Of a DNA stretch of 64,000 nucleotides, positions 41,949 through 50,457 are shown piece after piece (position 1 is the stretch's first letter; the number at the start of each line of letters is the position of its first letter). The DNA comes from Hyphomonas oceanitis SCH89 (GTDB lineage Bacteria; Pseudomonadota; Alphaproteobacteria; Caulobacterales; Hyphomonadaceae), in assembly GCF_000685295.1 (NCBI RefSeq), contig NZ_ARYL01000008.1:54453-118452 (forward strand), given 5' to 3'. The position numbers and the translations under genes are program-made. A model generated the notes under the pieces. It was given only the letters and a program-made list of their open reading frames with translations, had not been told where the DNA came from and made no database searches.

Positions 41949-44771
41949 CTAGCCAAAGGCCCGATACGCATGGGTGATCGCAAGGCTGATTCCATGCAGT
42001 GCACGGTCGATTTCGCCGAGCGGGCCGATGATGTTGCGATGGATGCGGTCATAGCCATAGGCGTTTGACTTCGCTTCGCTGCCAGCCTCGGTCAGCTCCT
42101 TGAACGGCGTATCCTCGTCGCGCCCGCGCGGGAAGATCTTCACCAGCATCTCCACGGCGTCGCCGATCTGCATATCCAGAACCATGCGCAACAGGTCGCG
42201 CGTATTGGTGTCGTGACGCTCGGAAATGCGCGGCAATTGCCCCACCAGAACAAAGGCATGCATCATCAGCGCCTGCCTTATGGCATGCAGCGCGTGCAGG
42301 TCGAGCCGTCCTTCATGGCGCTCTTCGGCGGAGGGCGCATCGTCGAGCTGGGCCAGAAGGCGGTCAAAACGGCCAAGGTCGATCGACAGCAGGTTGGCAA
42401 TCCGGTTGATCGAGATCGCGGTCTCGTCATCGCGCAGGCCATAATACACGGCGCGGTATGCGCCCGCCCGCTCAGGGTCTGCGAGCCGCGAATGCGCGAT
42501 CCACACGCTCGGGTCGAACACATTGGCATAGGCGCGCAGCGCCGGCAGGCTGGTCACCACGCGGGCATTCAGCGCCAGCAGGATCAGGCTGTGCATGCGC
42601 GGGCTCGTATTGATCAGCTGCACCAGCCTGTCATTCTCGCGTTGCAGGGACGAGCCGATGCCCGCCGCCGTGTTCGCCGGAATGCCCAGCTGCTGCAGCG
42701 TCGCATTGTGAGAGATCGCCCGCAACGCGCGCGGACCGGTCGGCCCGCCCGTGCGGCGCTTCTGGCGCGACCCGGCTTTCACCACCAGCCCGGCGGCAAA
42801 GTCGCCCAGCAGTCGGCCATAGTCAGGGTTAACGAACAGGCGCTCATGCCAGGCCCTGAGGGACCGGTAGAAATCCCAGACAAGATCGGTGCGCGTATAG
42901 AACGGGTCTTTCGACGTGTCCGGCGGAAGCGACAGCGAGCGGCGGCACCAGGCGGCATAGGTCGTCTCGGCCATCACCGGATTGGCAAAGTGCAGGAAGC
43001 CATCACCGCCCTGAAAGCTAACCTCATGCATCAGCGGCAGGTTGCGCGCCGCCGCGCCATTGCGCGTCCACGGCGTCAGCGCATGGTCGAACCGCTGGCC
43101 GAAACTGCCGGGCCATGCGCCGCGTCCCATGGACTCGCCATGCGTGTTGAAGATCAGCAGCGCCACATCGGCCTTCTTCGCGGCCAGCGCGCGGGCGATC
43201 AGATTATGGATGCGCTCAATCGCCATGTCGGCGGCGACCTGCCCGATGAAGCGTCCGGCATCAGAGAAGCCAAGCTGGATCGAGAGATAGCCGCGCTCTT
43301 TCACATAGCGCAGGAATTCAGGCTCTTCGAGCAGGCGCTCGATGAATCGGCCGCCGGTTTCCAGCGCCTCCGGTGTCTCGAACAGCGGAGAGATGTCGAG
43401 CTTGTCGGCCACGCCATATTGCCGGGCGAGGTAAAGCGCGCCCATCACGGTCGCCGGGTTCTCGCTCTCGGCGATGAGGAAGCGGATCACCGAGCCGGAA
43501 TCGATATGTTTCAGAATCTGCGCGCACATCATGAACTGGCGCCGCGCGGTCGACTGCTCAAGGAAGAGGTCAGCGAAGTTCACATCCACCGGCTTGGAGT
43601 TGCGTGCCTTCTGCGACAGCTGCGCGAGGGCAAGGCGGCCCAGCTGGCGGTCCTCGGTCTCAAGCCCAAGGTCGCGGTTGATGACGGTGCGCACCTGCGC
43701 AGCATTGACCCGCAGGTGAATGCGCGCCGTGCCGAGCTGAAGCGACTCCACTTCTGCCCGGAAGGCGATCAGGTTGGCCGCCAGCGCATCGTCGGCTTCG
43801 GGGATAACGCCGTCCAGAACAGACGTGATCTCGGTCGCATCAATGATCATGCGCTTGCTGTGATTGCTCAGCGCATTGGCAGCGGCGACCAGCTTCTCCG
43901 GGTCGGTCAGGTCCTGGTCAAACAGTTTGGCGTCACCCGCCGTATCCTTGGCTGCGCCGCGCAGGCGCACGATCAGCCGCGCGAGCGGGGCGATCTTGGC
44001 GCTGCCCGACATGGCCTCCAGCCGCTCGCCATAACGGGCCAGCTGGTCGGCCTTTTCGCGCAGGCGGAAGGTCAGCGACTGAGACCAGTGAATATCGGTG
44101 CGCCCGTCAAGGTCATAGCCGACCCAGCTCGCCAGCGTCGGCAGGAAGGGCCGCAGCTCGCGCCACTGGTCCGGAAACGCCTTGCGCGCCACGTCGAGGA
44201 TGACGCTGGCATAGACCTGCTGCGCCCCGGCGGCGTTCAGCAGGGCGTCCTGCACTTCGTCATGCTCGCCGTTCAGGTTGATGCCCTTGTTCCACTCGCG
44301 GCCATCCTCGCGGATATGTTTGAGCAGCGCCGCGCGGGTAGACTTGTTGGGCCGGGTCACATGCGCGGTGAAGGCCTGTCGAAGGGCCCGGGAAAGGGCA
44401 AAGGTCGGGTGGGCCGTAAACACGATGCCGCCCGTGTTCTGCTCGACGCTGGCCTTGAACGCGTCGAAGCCCTCTGCGGCCAGCACGTCCAGCCTGCCGC
44501 GCACATCGGCCCAGGCGGCCTTGGCATCGGCGTCATAATGCTGCTCGCGAAACCGGTCGGCCCGCTCGCTGATCAGCGTCAGGTGCAGGTCACCGGCAAA
44601 GCGCGAAAGGTCAGCAATACTGGTGCGTCCGGCCTCAACATCCTGGAAAAGCGACTGGGCCAGCGCGAAGACCGAATTGGTCATCGGATCGACTGCAATG
44701 CGGGCTGATTGGGCCCGCAGGAAGTCTTGAGCGGCGGCGAGGGTGAGCGGTGTCTCGGTTGCGTTCGTCAT
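41949..44771 (-). CDS. Divergent phosphoenolpyruvate carboxylase homologue
   Basis: A 940-residue protein of PEP carboxylase length and layout. The enzyme would convert PEP and bicarbonate to oxaloacetate. The catalytic-histidine segment is recognisable (FTAHPTFALSR, canonical TAHPTEA), as are HLRVNAAQVR and LGFSDAGRFIG (canonical GYSDSxKDAG). However, the mobile active-site loop HGRGG-x-x-GRGG reads THGESMGRGAWP, the lysine of GYSDSxKDAG appears to be arginine, and the C-terminal x-NTG motif is missing (the protein ends HAYRAFG). Superfamily membership is likely; normal activity is uncertain. Monocistronic. Confidence 0.78.
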   Translation of the reverse strand: MTNATETPLTLAAAQDFLRAQSARIAVDPMTNSVFALAQSLFQDVEAGRTSIADLSRFAGDLHLTLISERADRFREQHYDADAKAAWADVRGRLDVLAAEGFDAFKASVEQNTGGIVFTAHPTFALSRALRQAFTAHVTRPNKSTRAALLKHIREDGREWNKGINLNGEHDEVQDALLNAAGAQQVYASVILDVARKAFPDQWRELRPFLPTLASWVGYDLDGRTDIHWSQSLTFRLREKADQLARYGERLEAMSGSAKIAPLARLIVRLRGAAKDTAGDAKLFDQDLTDPEKLVAAANALSNHSKRMIIDATEITSVLDGVIPEADDALAANLIAFRAEVESLQLGTARIHLRVNAAQVRTVINRDLGLETEDRQLGRLALAQLSQKARNSKPVDVNFADLFLEQSTARRQFMMCAQILKHIDSGSVIRFLIAESENPATVMGALYLARQYGVADKLDISPLFETPEALETGGRFIERLLEEPEFLRYVKERGYLSIQLGFSDAGRFIGQVAADMAIERIHNLIARALAAKKADVALLIFNTHGESMGRGAWPGSFGQRFDHALTPWTRNGAAARNLPLMHEVSFQGGDGFLHFANPVMAETTYAAWCRRSLSLPPDTSKDPFYTRTDLVWDFYRSLRAWHERLFVNPDYGRLLGDFAAGLVVKAGSRQKRRTGGPTGPRALRAISHNATLQQLGIPANTAAGIGSSLQRENDRLVQLINTSPRMHSLILLALNARVVTSLPALRAYANVFDPSVWIAHSRLADPERAGAYRAVYYGLRDDETAISINRIANLLSIDLGRFDRLLAQLDDAPSAEERHEGRLDLHALHAIRQALMMHAFVLVGQLPRISERHDTNTRDLLRMVLDMQIGDAVEMLVKIFPRGRDEDTPFKELTEAGSEAKSNAYGYDRIHRNIIGPLGEIDRALHGISLAITHAYRAFG

Positions 44772-44891
44772 AGGTCCAGCACAAAGCCTCCTTTGAGACC
44801 GTTGTCAAAGCGGCCCGACGTCAGACGAGCCCTGCAATTCAGCAAGGCATTGAATGTTATTCCACGCAAGATTGTCCTTATGGAGTGGTAC

Positions 44892-44942
44892 ATGAAAACG
44901 ATATGTCGTATCAGTAATGTGCCGTTACAGGGGCAAGTGTAG
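44892..44942 (+). other. Possible 16-codon upstream ORF
   Basis: ATG 44892 has GGAG six bases upstream and opens a 16-codon frame (MKTICRISNVPLQGQV). Its TAG stop directly abuts the ATG of the next gene at 44943. It could be a translated leader coupled to that gene, or chance. There is no other gene in this 171-base gap. Confidence 0.25.
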
Positions 44943-45356
44943 ATGCAGATTCGCGCAACAGGCATGATCCTGGCTAGCGTGGCCAGCCTCGGCTTGGCCA
45001 TGCTGCCTGCTATTGCGCAACCGGCTGCCACCAGCACGGAAAAGGTGCTCATTCCGGCGGCGGAAACCTCCCGCGTGGTCGAACCTGCGCCTGCGCCCCT
45101 CACCAGCCCGGTGCCCGCCGCCAATCATAATATCATCACGCAGCCAGAGGTTTGCCGCATCCGCACAGGCGACGAATGCCTGCACACGGCCACCGCCTGC
45201 CTGAAGGCGCGTGCCATCGGCCATCTCTATGAAGTCGAATGGCGCGCTGGTGCCCCGGTCGTCGTGCGCGTGCAGGACGGCATGAGCGATGCGCAGGAAA
45301 AAGGCGCACGCGGTTGCGCCGCCGATCTCCAGCAATGCCTTGCGGGAAAGTGCTGA
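44943..45356 (+). CDS. Small secreted cysteine-containing protein
   Basis: A 137-residue exported protein: signal peptide to about residue 25 (AMLPAIAQ), a Pro/Ala-rich linker, then a compact domain with CRIRTGDECLHTATACLKARA and ending GCAADLQQCLAGKC. That makes six cysteines in the last 70 residues, likely paired in the periplasm. I recognise no family. It is convergent with the following gene, with four bases between stops. Confidence 0.7.
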   Translation: MQIRATGMILASVASLGLAMLPAIAQPAATSTEKVLIPAAETSRVVEPAPAPLTSPVPAANHNIITQPEVCRIRTGDECLHTATACLKARAIGHLYEVEWRAGAPVVVRVQDGMSDAQEKGARGCAADLQQCLAGKC

Positions 45357-45360
45357 GCGC

Positions 45361-46362
45361 CTAGCGCCGCCCGAAGAATTTCACCGCGCCAAGCAGGCCA
45401 GCAATGGCTGAGCCGAGCCCGCCCAGCAGCACGAACAGCGGATTGGCCTGGTCGGCAAAGGCAATCGCCCGGTTGAGGCCCGACACCTGCACCGTCACCG
45501 TATCGCGGAACGTGCGCAGCGGCACCACCGAATCCTGGTCGATGGCATAGATCTCGAACACAAGGTCATGGTCGCCTGCCGACAGCGGCATCACCGACCA
45601 GCGCCAGACATTCTCGGTCAGCGGCGACAGTTTCTGGATGCCGGGCGACATTTCGACGATCTCGAAATTCGCGCCGCTCACGCGGGCTTCCACCCGCTCG
45701 GACACTTTGGCCTCGCCGGTTACGATATTGCCGCCCCGGTTTGGCAGGGCATCGACCGCCGTGTCGTCGCCCGTCGCATCAAGGGCGAGGGTCACGTCAA
45801 AGGCGCGCTTGTATTCGGCCGTCTTGGGGGTCTCATGTGCCACCGGAACGGTCTGAAGACTCTCCATGAAAGCCTCGGCATGGGATTTGGACGGCGGTGG
45901 CGGCGCCGCGACGCCTGCCGCTTCGGCAATCGCATCGGCCGCATCGCCCACGTCGGCGAAGGCGTCTTCAGCCACGTTCTCGGCAGTGTCAAACGCGTCC
46001 TGCACGGAGGCGACGCTGGCCGTTTCGTCGTCAGAAAACTCCGATGGTGACAGCGAACGCGACTTTGCCATGGAGCGGGCTTCAGGGGCCGGGGCCGTCG
46101 CCATTGGGGCTTCTTCCATGGCCTCAGGTGCCGCTTCCATGCTGGCCTCAGGCGCAGCTTCCATGGCCAGTTCGGGTTCCGGTGCCGCTTGAACAACCTC
46201 CGGCATAGGCGCCTCGGCCATTTCGTCCATCGTTAGGGGGGCGCCGGCTGTTTCCATGTCCATGGCTGCGGGCTCTTTAAAGCTCTTCATGACAGCCGCG
46301 CCGCCAAATACAGCCGCCGCTATGCCGCCCAGCAGAAGGAGTATGGAGAAAAGTCTAAGCAT
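45361..46362 (-). CDS. Two-helix envelope protein with low-complexity linker
   Basis: A 333-residue protein anchored at both ends: an N-terminal membrane helix (about 2-25) and a C-terminal one (about 308-325) followed by KFFGRR. In between are an A/E/P/M-rich low-complexity region (about 30-110) and a globular, beta-rich domain (about 160-300) that resembles no family I recognise. The middle part should lie in the periplasm. ATG 46362 is preferred to 46389, which lacks homology-like features. Confidence 0.65.
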   Translation of the reverse strand: MLRLFSILLLLGGIAAAVFGGAAVMKSFKEPAAMDMETAGAPLTMDEMAEAPMPEVVQAAPEPELAMEAAPEASMEAAPEAMEEAPMATAPAPEARSMAKSRSLSPSEFSDDETASVASVQDAFDTAENVAEDAFADVGDAADAIAEAAGVAAPPPPSKSHAEAFMESLQTVPVAHETPKTAEYKRAFDVTLALDATGDDTAVDALPNRGGNIVTGEAKVSERVEARVSGANFEIVEMSPGIQKLSPLTENVWRWSVMPLSAGDHDLVFEIYAIDQDSVVPLRTFRDTVTVQVSGLNRAIAFADQANPLFVLLGGLGSAIAGLLGAVKFFGRR

Positions 46363-46410
46363 CGCGCGCGCTCCCGATTGGCGATTCAACCCGTTAACTC
46401 TAGCAGAGTG

Positions 46411-47229
46411 TCACGCGGCTGGGAAACGATCCCGACTCGCTTCGTAAAACGCAATTGCGGCAGCATTGGACACGTTCAGGCTTTCCATTTCCGGCGCAAT
46501 CGGGATGCGCGCCAGCTCGGCGCAGGCCTTGGCCACAGCCGGGCGCAGGCCCGATCCCTCGGCGCCCATCACGATGGCCAGTTTCGTCGTGCCCGAAACA
46601 GCATCCGCGAGGCTACGGCGGCCTTCCCCGGCAAGCCCCACCGTGTGGTAGCCAGCGTCGGCCAGCTGCTCCAGCGCCCGGGCAATATTCACCACCCGCG
46701 CTTCAGACACTGTTTCCACAGCGCCCGCCGCGCTCTTGGCCACCACACCGCTCACCGGCGGGGCATGGCGCGTCTGCAAAACAAGGCCCTGAAACCCGAA
46801 AGCGGCCGCCGAACGGTAGATCGCGCCCAGATTGTGGGGGTCAGACACCTGGTCCAATACGCAGATATGGCTGATTCCGCGGTCAATCAGGTCTTCCAGG
46901 CTCGCCGGGTTCAGCGGCGCGGCCTTCAGCGCCAGGCCCTGATGCACCGCGCCAGCAGGCAGTCGGTTGTCCAGATCCTTGCCGAGGATGATTTCCGGCG
47001 TGATTCGCGCCGCACCGAGCCGTGCCGCCGCGTTTTCGGTCGCCAGCAGCATGTGCAGCGTGCGCGACGGATTGGCCAATGCAGCGGTCACCGCATGTGT
47101 ACCCCACAGCCAGCCTTCGCCGTCTCCGCCGCCACTGCGCTCGCGCGGGCGGTCCTGCCGTGGGCGCGGCGATCCGTCCGCTCCGGCAGGTGCTTGTGTG
47201 TTTCGGCGTTTTGGATGGTTGCGCGCCAT
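46411..47229 (-). CDS. rlmB: 23S rRNA (guanosine-2'-O-)-methyltransferase RlmB/TrmH family
   Basis: A 272-residue SPOUT methyltransferase of the TrmH/RlmB family, which methylates G2251 of 23S rRNA. The N-terminal substrate-binding domain contains WGTHAVTAALANPSRTLHMLL. The knotted catalytic domain shows the three motifs: LDQVSDPHNLGAIYRSAAAFG, IVMGAEGSGLRP and IPIAPEMESLNVSNAAAIAFYE. An Arg/Gly-rich N-terminal tail of about 35 residues precedes it. The start is 47229 (MARNHPKRR) or, less likely, 47274. Confidence 0.93.
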   Translation of the reverse strand: MARNHPKRRNTQAPAGADGSPRPRQDRPRERSGGGDGEGWLWGTHAVTAALANPSRTLHMLLATENAAARLGAARITPEIILGKDLDNRLPAGAVHQGLALKAAPLNPASLEDLIDRGISHICVLDQVSDPHNLGAIYRSAAAFGFQGLVLQTRHAPPVSGVVAKSAAGAVETVSEARVVNIARALEQLADAGYHTVGLAGEGRRSLADAVSGTTKLAIVMGAEGSGLRPAVAKACAELARIPIAPEMESLNVSNAAAIAFYEASRDRFPAA

Positions 47230-47341
47230 TTCTTTCGTCCCTATAAGGCCGTCTCCTGAAGCGGATGAGGGCACGTAATTGACGTGCCTTTAGGCGGTTC
47301 GGGGCGACGGCGTCAATTATCGTAAGTCGCAGGCAGCCCTT

Positions 47342-47426
47342 GGAGGGGTGGCCGAGTGGTTAAAGGCAGCAGACTGTAAATCTGCCCGCATAGCGTACAC
47401 AGGTTCGAATCCTGTCCCCTCCACCA
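47342..47426 (+). tRNA. tRNA-Tyr (anticodon GTA)
   Basis: An 85-base class II tRNA with acceptor stem GGAGGGG/CCCCTCC, D-loop GCCGAGTGGTTAAAGGC, anticodon GTA at 47376-47378, a long variable arm (CCCGCATAGCGTACAC region) and T-loop GGTTCGAATCC. The CCA end is encoded (47424-47426). Confidence 0.97.
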
Positions 47427-47459
47427 CTGTTTGTGTTATGGTCGAGCGACGCGTCAGGC

Positions 47460-47533
47460 GCGGGTATAGCATAATGGTAATGCACTAGCCTTCCAAGCTA
47501 GCTATCTCGGTTCGATCCCGTGTACCCGCTCCA
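47460..47533 (+). tRNA. tRNA-Gly (anticodon TCC)
   Basis: A 74-base tRNA 34 bases after tRNA-Tyr and probably in the same transcript. Acceptor stem GCGGGTA/TACCCGC, anticodon stem CTAGC/GCTAG around the loop CTTCCAA with anticodon TCC at 47492-47494, T-loop GGTTCGATCCC and encoded CCA (47531-47533). Confidence 0.97.
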
Positions 47534-47647
47534 GAATCGTCTCGGTTTCATTACAACCCGGCCATGAATCGCGCCGCTGAAGCCTTTGATTTAACTTAGG
47601 TTATGGCTTTGCCGAATTTCCCATAAAGCGTGCAACGAAAGCCTTGG

Positions 47648-47690
47648 GGCGGCGTAGCTGAGAGATGCGGCCCGCCCTGCGCCGCCTTTT
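47648..47690 (+). promoter_or_regulatory. Terminator-like hairpin in the catalase leader
   Basis: GGCGGCG (47648-47654) can pair with CGCCGCC (47680-47686), and TTTT follows directly, 20 bases before the catalase ATG. The hairpin could end read-through from the tRNA genes or attenuate catalase expression. The 25-base loop makes it imperfect. Confidence 0.35.
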
Positions 47691-47709
47691 CCAGCGAAAG
47701 GATTTCCCC

Positions 47710-49779
47710 ATGCCGATGAAGCCCGGAGCCCCCCTCGACAAGGGCGGTGCGCCCCATCAGACCACCAAGGACGGCTACGAAGCCATGACGACCCAGCAGG
47801 GCGTCCCCGTCCGCGATGACCAGAACCATTTGAAGGCCGGAACGCCCGGCCCGATGCTGATGGACGACTTCCATTTCCGGGAAAAGATGTTCCATTTCGA
47901 CCATGAGCGCATTCCGGAGCGCGTCGTTCATGCGCGCGGCTATGCGGCCCATGGCTTTTTCGAGCTGACCGACAGCCTTGAGGAATTCACCAGCGCGAAA
48001 GTGCTGACGGAAACCGGCAAGAAAGTGCCACTGTTCACGCGCTTCTCCACCGTTGCCGGCAACAAGGGTTCGCCGGACCTAGCGCGCGACGTGCGCGGCT
48101 TTGCGGTGAAATTCTACACCGATGAAGGCAACTGGGATCTCGTTGGCAACAATATCCCCGTCTTCTTCATCCAGGACGCGATGAAATTCCCGGACCTGAT
48201 CCACTCCGCCAAGGCCGAACCGGATCGCGGCTTCCCGCAGGCGCAGACGGCGCACGACAATTTCTGGGACTTCATCTCCCTCTCGCCCGAAGCGATGCAC
48301 ATGGTCATGTGGATCATGTCCGACCGGACCATTCCGCGTTCGCTGCGCTTCATGGAAGGCTTCGGCGTCCACACGTTCCGCCTGATCAATGCCAAGGGCA
48401 AATCCTCGTTCGTGAAATTCCACTGGAAGCCAAAGATGGGCATGCAGTCGGTCGTCTGGAACGAAGCGGTCAAGATCAACGGCGCCGACCCGGACTTCCA
48501 CCGCCGCGACCTCTGGAACGCGATCGAGATGGGCGACTTCCCCGAATGGGAACTCGGCGTCCAGATTTTCGACGACAAGTTTGCTGACAGTTTCGCCTTT
48601 GATGTGCGCGATGCGACCAAGCTGATCCCCGAAGAAGACATCCCCGTCCGTATCATCGGGCGCATGGTGCTCGACCGCCGCGTCGACAATTTCTTCGCCG
48701 AGACCGAGCAGGTCGCCTTCTGCACGGGCAACGTGGTGCCGGGCATCGGCTTTTCCGACGACCCGCTGCTGCAGGGGCGCAACTTCTCCTATCTCGATAC
48801 GCAGATCAAACGGCTCGGCGGACCGAACTTCACGCATATTCCCATCAACGCCCCCAAATGCCCCATGCGCACCTTCCAGCAGGACGGCCACATGGCCATG
48901 AAGAACCCGGTCGGCCGCGCCAATTACGAGCCCAACAGCTGGGGCACCAAGGATGGCGGCCCGCGCGAAGACCCGGACAATGGCTACCAGCACTTTGCCG
49001 AGCCCATCAACGGCAAGAAGGAGGCCCTGCGGCCGGAATCCTTCGCTGACCATTACAGCCAGGCGCGGCAGTTCTATATCAGCCAGACCGAGATCGAGCA
49101 GGCCCATATGGGCGACGCGCTCGTTTTCGAACTGAGCAAGGTGGAGAAGGCCGAAATCCGTGAGCGGATGGTGGCCCACCTCGTGAATATCGACAAGGGC
49201 CTCGCCGATACGGTCGCGGAAGGTCTCGGTATCAAGACGCCGATGGCCATGAAGGCCGCCCGGCCGACCATGCAGGACCTGAAAGCTTCCGATGCGCTCA
49301 GCATGCTCAAGAACCCGCCAAAGAGCTTTGCCGGTCGCAAGCTCGGCGTGTTCCTGTGCGACGAGGCTTCGGCAAAATCGTTCAACGCCGTGAAAGACGC
49401 GGTCGAGAAGGCTGGCGGCACGGTCGCCGTCGTGGCGCCGACCATCAATGGCGTAGACCTTGATGACGGCACGCACGTCCCCGCAGACGAGAAGATCGAT
49501 GGCGGGCCGTCTGTGCTTTTCGATGCGGTGGCGCTGATGCTGACCGAAGAATGTGCCGATGACATGGCGAAGAAGCCACCGGCGAAGGACTTCCTCAACG
49601 ACGCCTTCGCGCACTACAAATATATCGGCTACACGCCTGACTCGATGAAGCTTTTCGAAGCCATCGGCATGGCCGACCACATGGATGGCGGCTGTATCGA
49701 ACTGGGTAAACCCGCCAGCATCAAGAGCTTCGTTTCAGAACTCGCCAACCTGCGCTTTTGGGATCGCGACGGCGCCTGA
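47710..49779 (+). CDS. katE: Large-subunit (clade II) catalase HPII
   Basis: A 689-residue haem catalase that disproportionates hydrogen peroxide. It is of the large-subunit type: the catalase core is followed by a C-terminal flavodoxin/DJ-1-like domain (about 530-689). Catalytic His74 (RVVHARG), Asn147 (LVGNNIP) and the proximal haem ligand Tyr361 ([16 protein letters not shown]) are present. AAAGG before ATG 47710 decides the start. The last 45 bases overlap the 3' end of the sortase gene on the other strand. Confidence 0.96.
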   Translation: MPMKPGAPLDKGGAPHQTTKDGYEAMTTQQGVPVRDDQNHLKAGTPGPMLMDDFHFREKMFHFDHERIPERVVHARGYAAHGFFELTDSLEEFTSAKVLTETGKKVPLFTRFSTVAGNKGSPDLARDVRGFAVKFYTDEGNWDLVGNNIPVFFIQDAMKFPDLIHSAKAEPDRGFPQAQTAHDNFWDFISLSPEAMHMVMWIMSDRTIPRSLRFMEGFGVHTFRLINAKGKSSFVKFHWKPKMGMQSVVWNEAVKINGADPDFHRRDLWNAIEMGDFPEWELGVQIFDDKFADSFAFDVRDATKLIPEEDIPVRIIGRMVLDRRVDNFFAETEQVAFCTGNVVPGIGFSDDPLLQGRNFSYLDTQIKRLGGPNFTHIPINAPKCPMRTFQQDGHMAMKNPVGRANYEPNSWGTKDGGPREDPDNGYQHFAEPINGKKEALRPESFADHYSQARQFYISQTEIEQAHMGDALVFELSKVEKAEIRERMVAHLVNIDKGLADTVAEGLGIKTPMAMKAARPTMQDLKASDALSMLKNPPKSFAGRKLGVFLCDEASAKSFNAVKDAVEKAGGTVAVVAPTINGVDLDDGTHVPADEKIDGGPSVLFDAVALMLTEECADDMAKKPPAKDFLNDAFAHYKYIGYTPDSMKLFEAIGMADHMDGGCIELGKPASIKSFVSELANLRFWDRDGA

Positions 49780-50457
49780 TCGCGCCTTTGCCTCGGCAAC
49801 AGGACCAGACCCGCCAGCCTCATCGGTTGGCGGGTCTTCCATTTGCGCGATGGCTATGTAGCGCTGGGATGTAGGCGTGACACCGCTGAAGGGATAGCAG
49901 GTCGTCAGGGCAAGCGTGGGGGCGCCTGTGCCGCCGGGCCTGAGCAGGCTGGCGTTTGCGTCCACGATACGGGTCTCTGTGAGCGTGTAGATGTGCGGCG
50001 TGCCATTAGGGCCGGTGAGGGTGATCGCGTCCCCAATCTCGGCGTGCTGCAGGAAGGCGAAATGGCTGTCCCGGTGGCCGGCAAGCAGCGTCAGGCCGGG
50101 CTGGCCGGGCGCAGCGGAGCCATCCATCAGCCCGGGGCCAAAGGCCAGGGCCTGACCGCTCGTGCCGGTGAGCACGATGGCTGAGGCGTGGAGACGGGGC
50201 AGCTCCAGCTTTGCGGCGGGCGTCACGTCGGCCCAGGGCCACGGGCGAGCGTTTGTGGCGCCGTCCAGTGTTGCCTCCCATGCGTGCGCGAGCAGGATCT
50301 GGCTGAGCAGCGCCTTGGCTTTCAGGTAGGCGCCATTGCCCATCAGGAGCAGGCCGGTGAGGAGGAGGGCTGAGGTGAGAAAGGCCCCCCTCCGGCCCCG
50401 GCGGGGCCACCTCCCCCATGTGGGGGGAGGACGCTTGGCGGCTGCGTCACATGGCAT
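49735..50457 (-). CDS. Class GN sortase (Gram-negative sortase)
   Basis: A 240-residue membrane-anchored transpeptidase of the sortase family (proteobacterial class). It has one N-terminal membrane helix (about 26-40), then the sortase barrel with catalytic His128 ([10 protein letters not shown]), Cys187 (LTTCYPF) and Arg199 (SQRYIAIAQ). It cuts a substrate at LPxTG; the only obvious substrate is the gene directly upstream in the operon, overlapping by 11 bases. Residues 10-25 ([15 protein letters not shown]) are encoded by an intergenic-type repeat and precede the helix. The C-terminus overlaps katE. Confidence 0.93.
   Translation of the reverse strand: MPCDAAAKRPPPTWGRWPRRGRRGAFLTSALLLTGLLLMGNGAYLKAKALLSQILLAHAWEATLDGATNARPWPWADVTPAAKLELPRLHASAIVLTGTSGQALAFGPGLMDGSAAPGQPGLTLLAGHRDSHFAFLQHAEIGDAITLTGPNGTPHIYTLTETRIVDANASLLRPGGTGAPTLALTTCYPFSGVTPTSQRYIAIAQMEDPPTDEAGGSGPVAEAKARSGAVAIPKAQVGEF
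50379..50433 (-). repeat. GC-rich intergenic-type repeat inside the sortase gene
   Basis: CCTCCCCC (50410-50417), loop ATGT, GGGGGGAGG (50422-50430) plus a flanking GGCC-CCG-rich arm matches, on the opposite strand, the repeat at 63955-64000: both have CCTCCCCC-loop-GGGGGAGGTG, CCCG, GGG and GGAGGGGG in the same order. Here it lies within the coding sequence for the sortase N-terminus. Confidence 0.65.

Noticed and set aside
44440..44460. QNTG near residue 110 of the PEP carboxylase-like protein as the conserved C-terminal motif
   Set aside because: It is in the N-terminal part directly before the catalytic-His segment; the real motif is at the extreme C-terminus of the family and is absent here.
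42213..44708. 831-codon open frame on the plus strand opposite the PEP carboxylase-like gene
   Set aside because: Shadow of a GC-rich gene: Arg/Gly/His-rich with no domain, while the minus strand has clear PEP carboxylase motifs.
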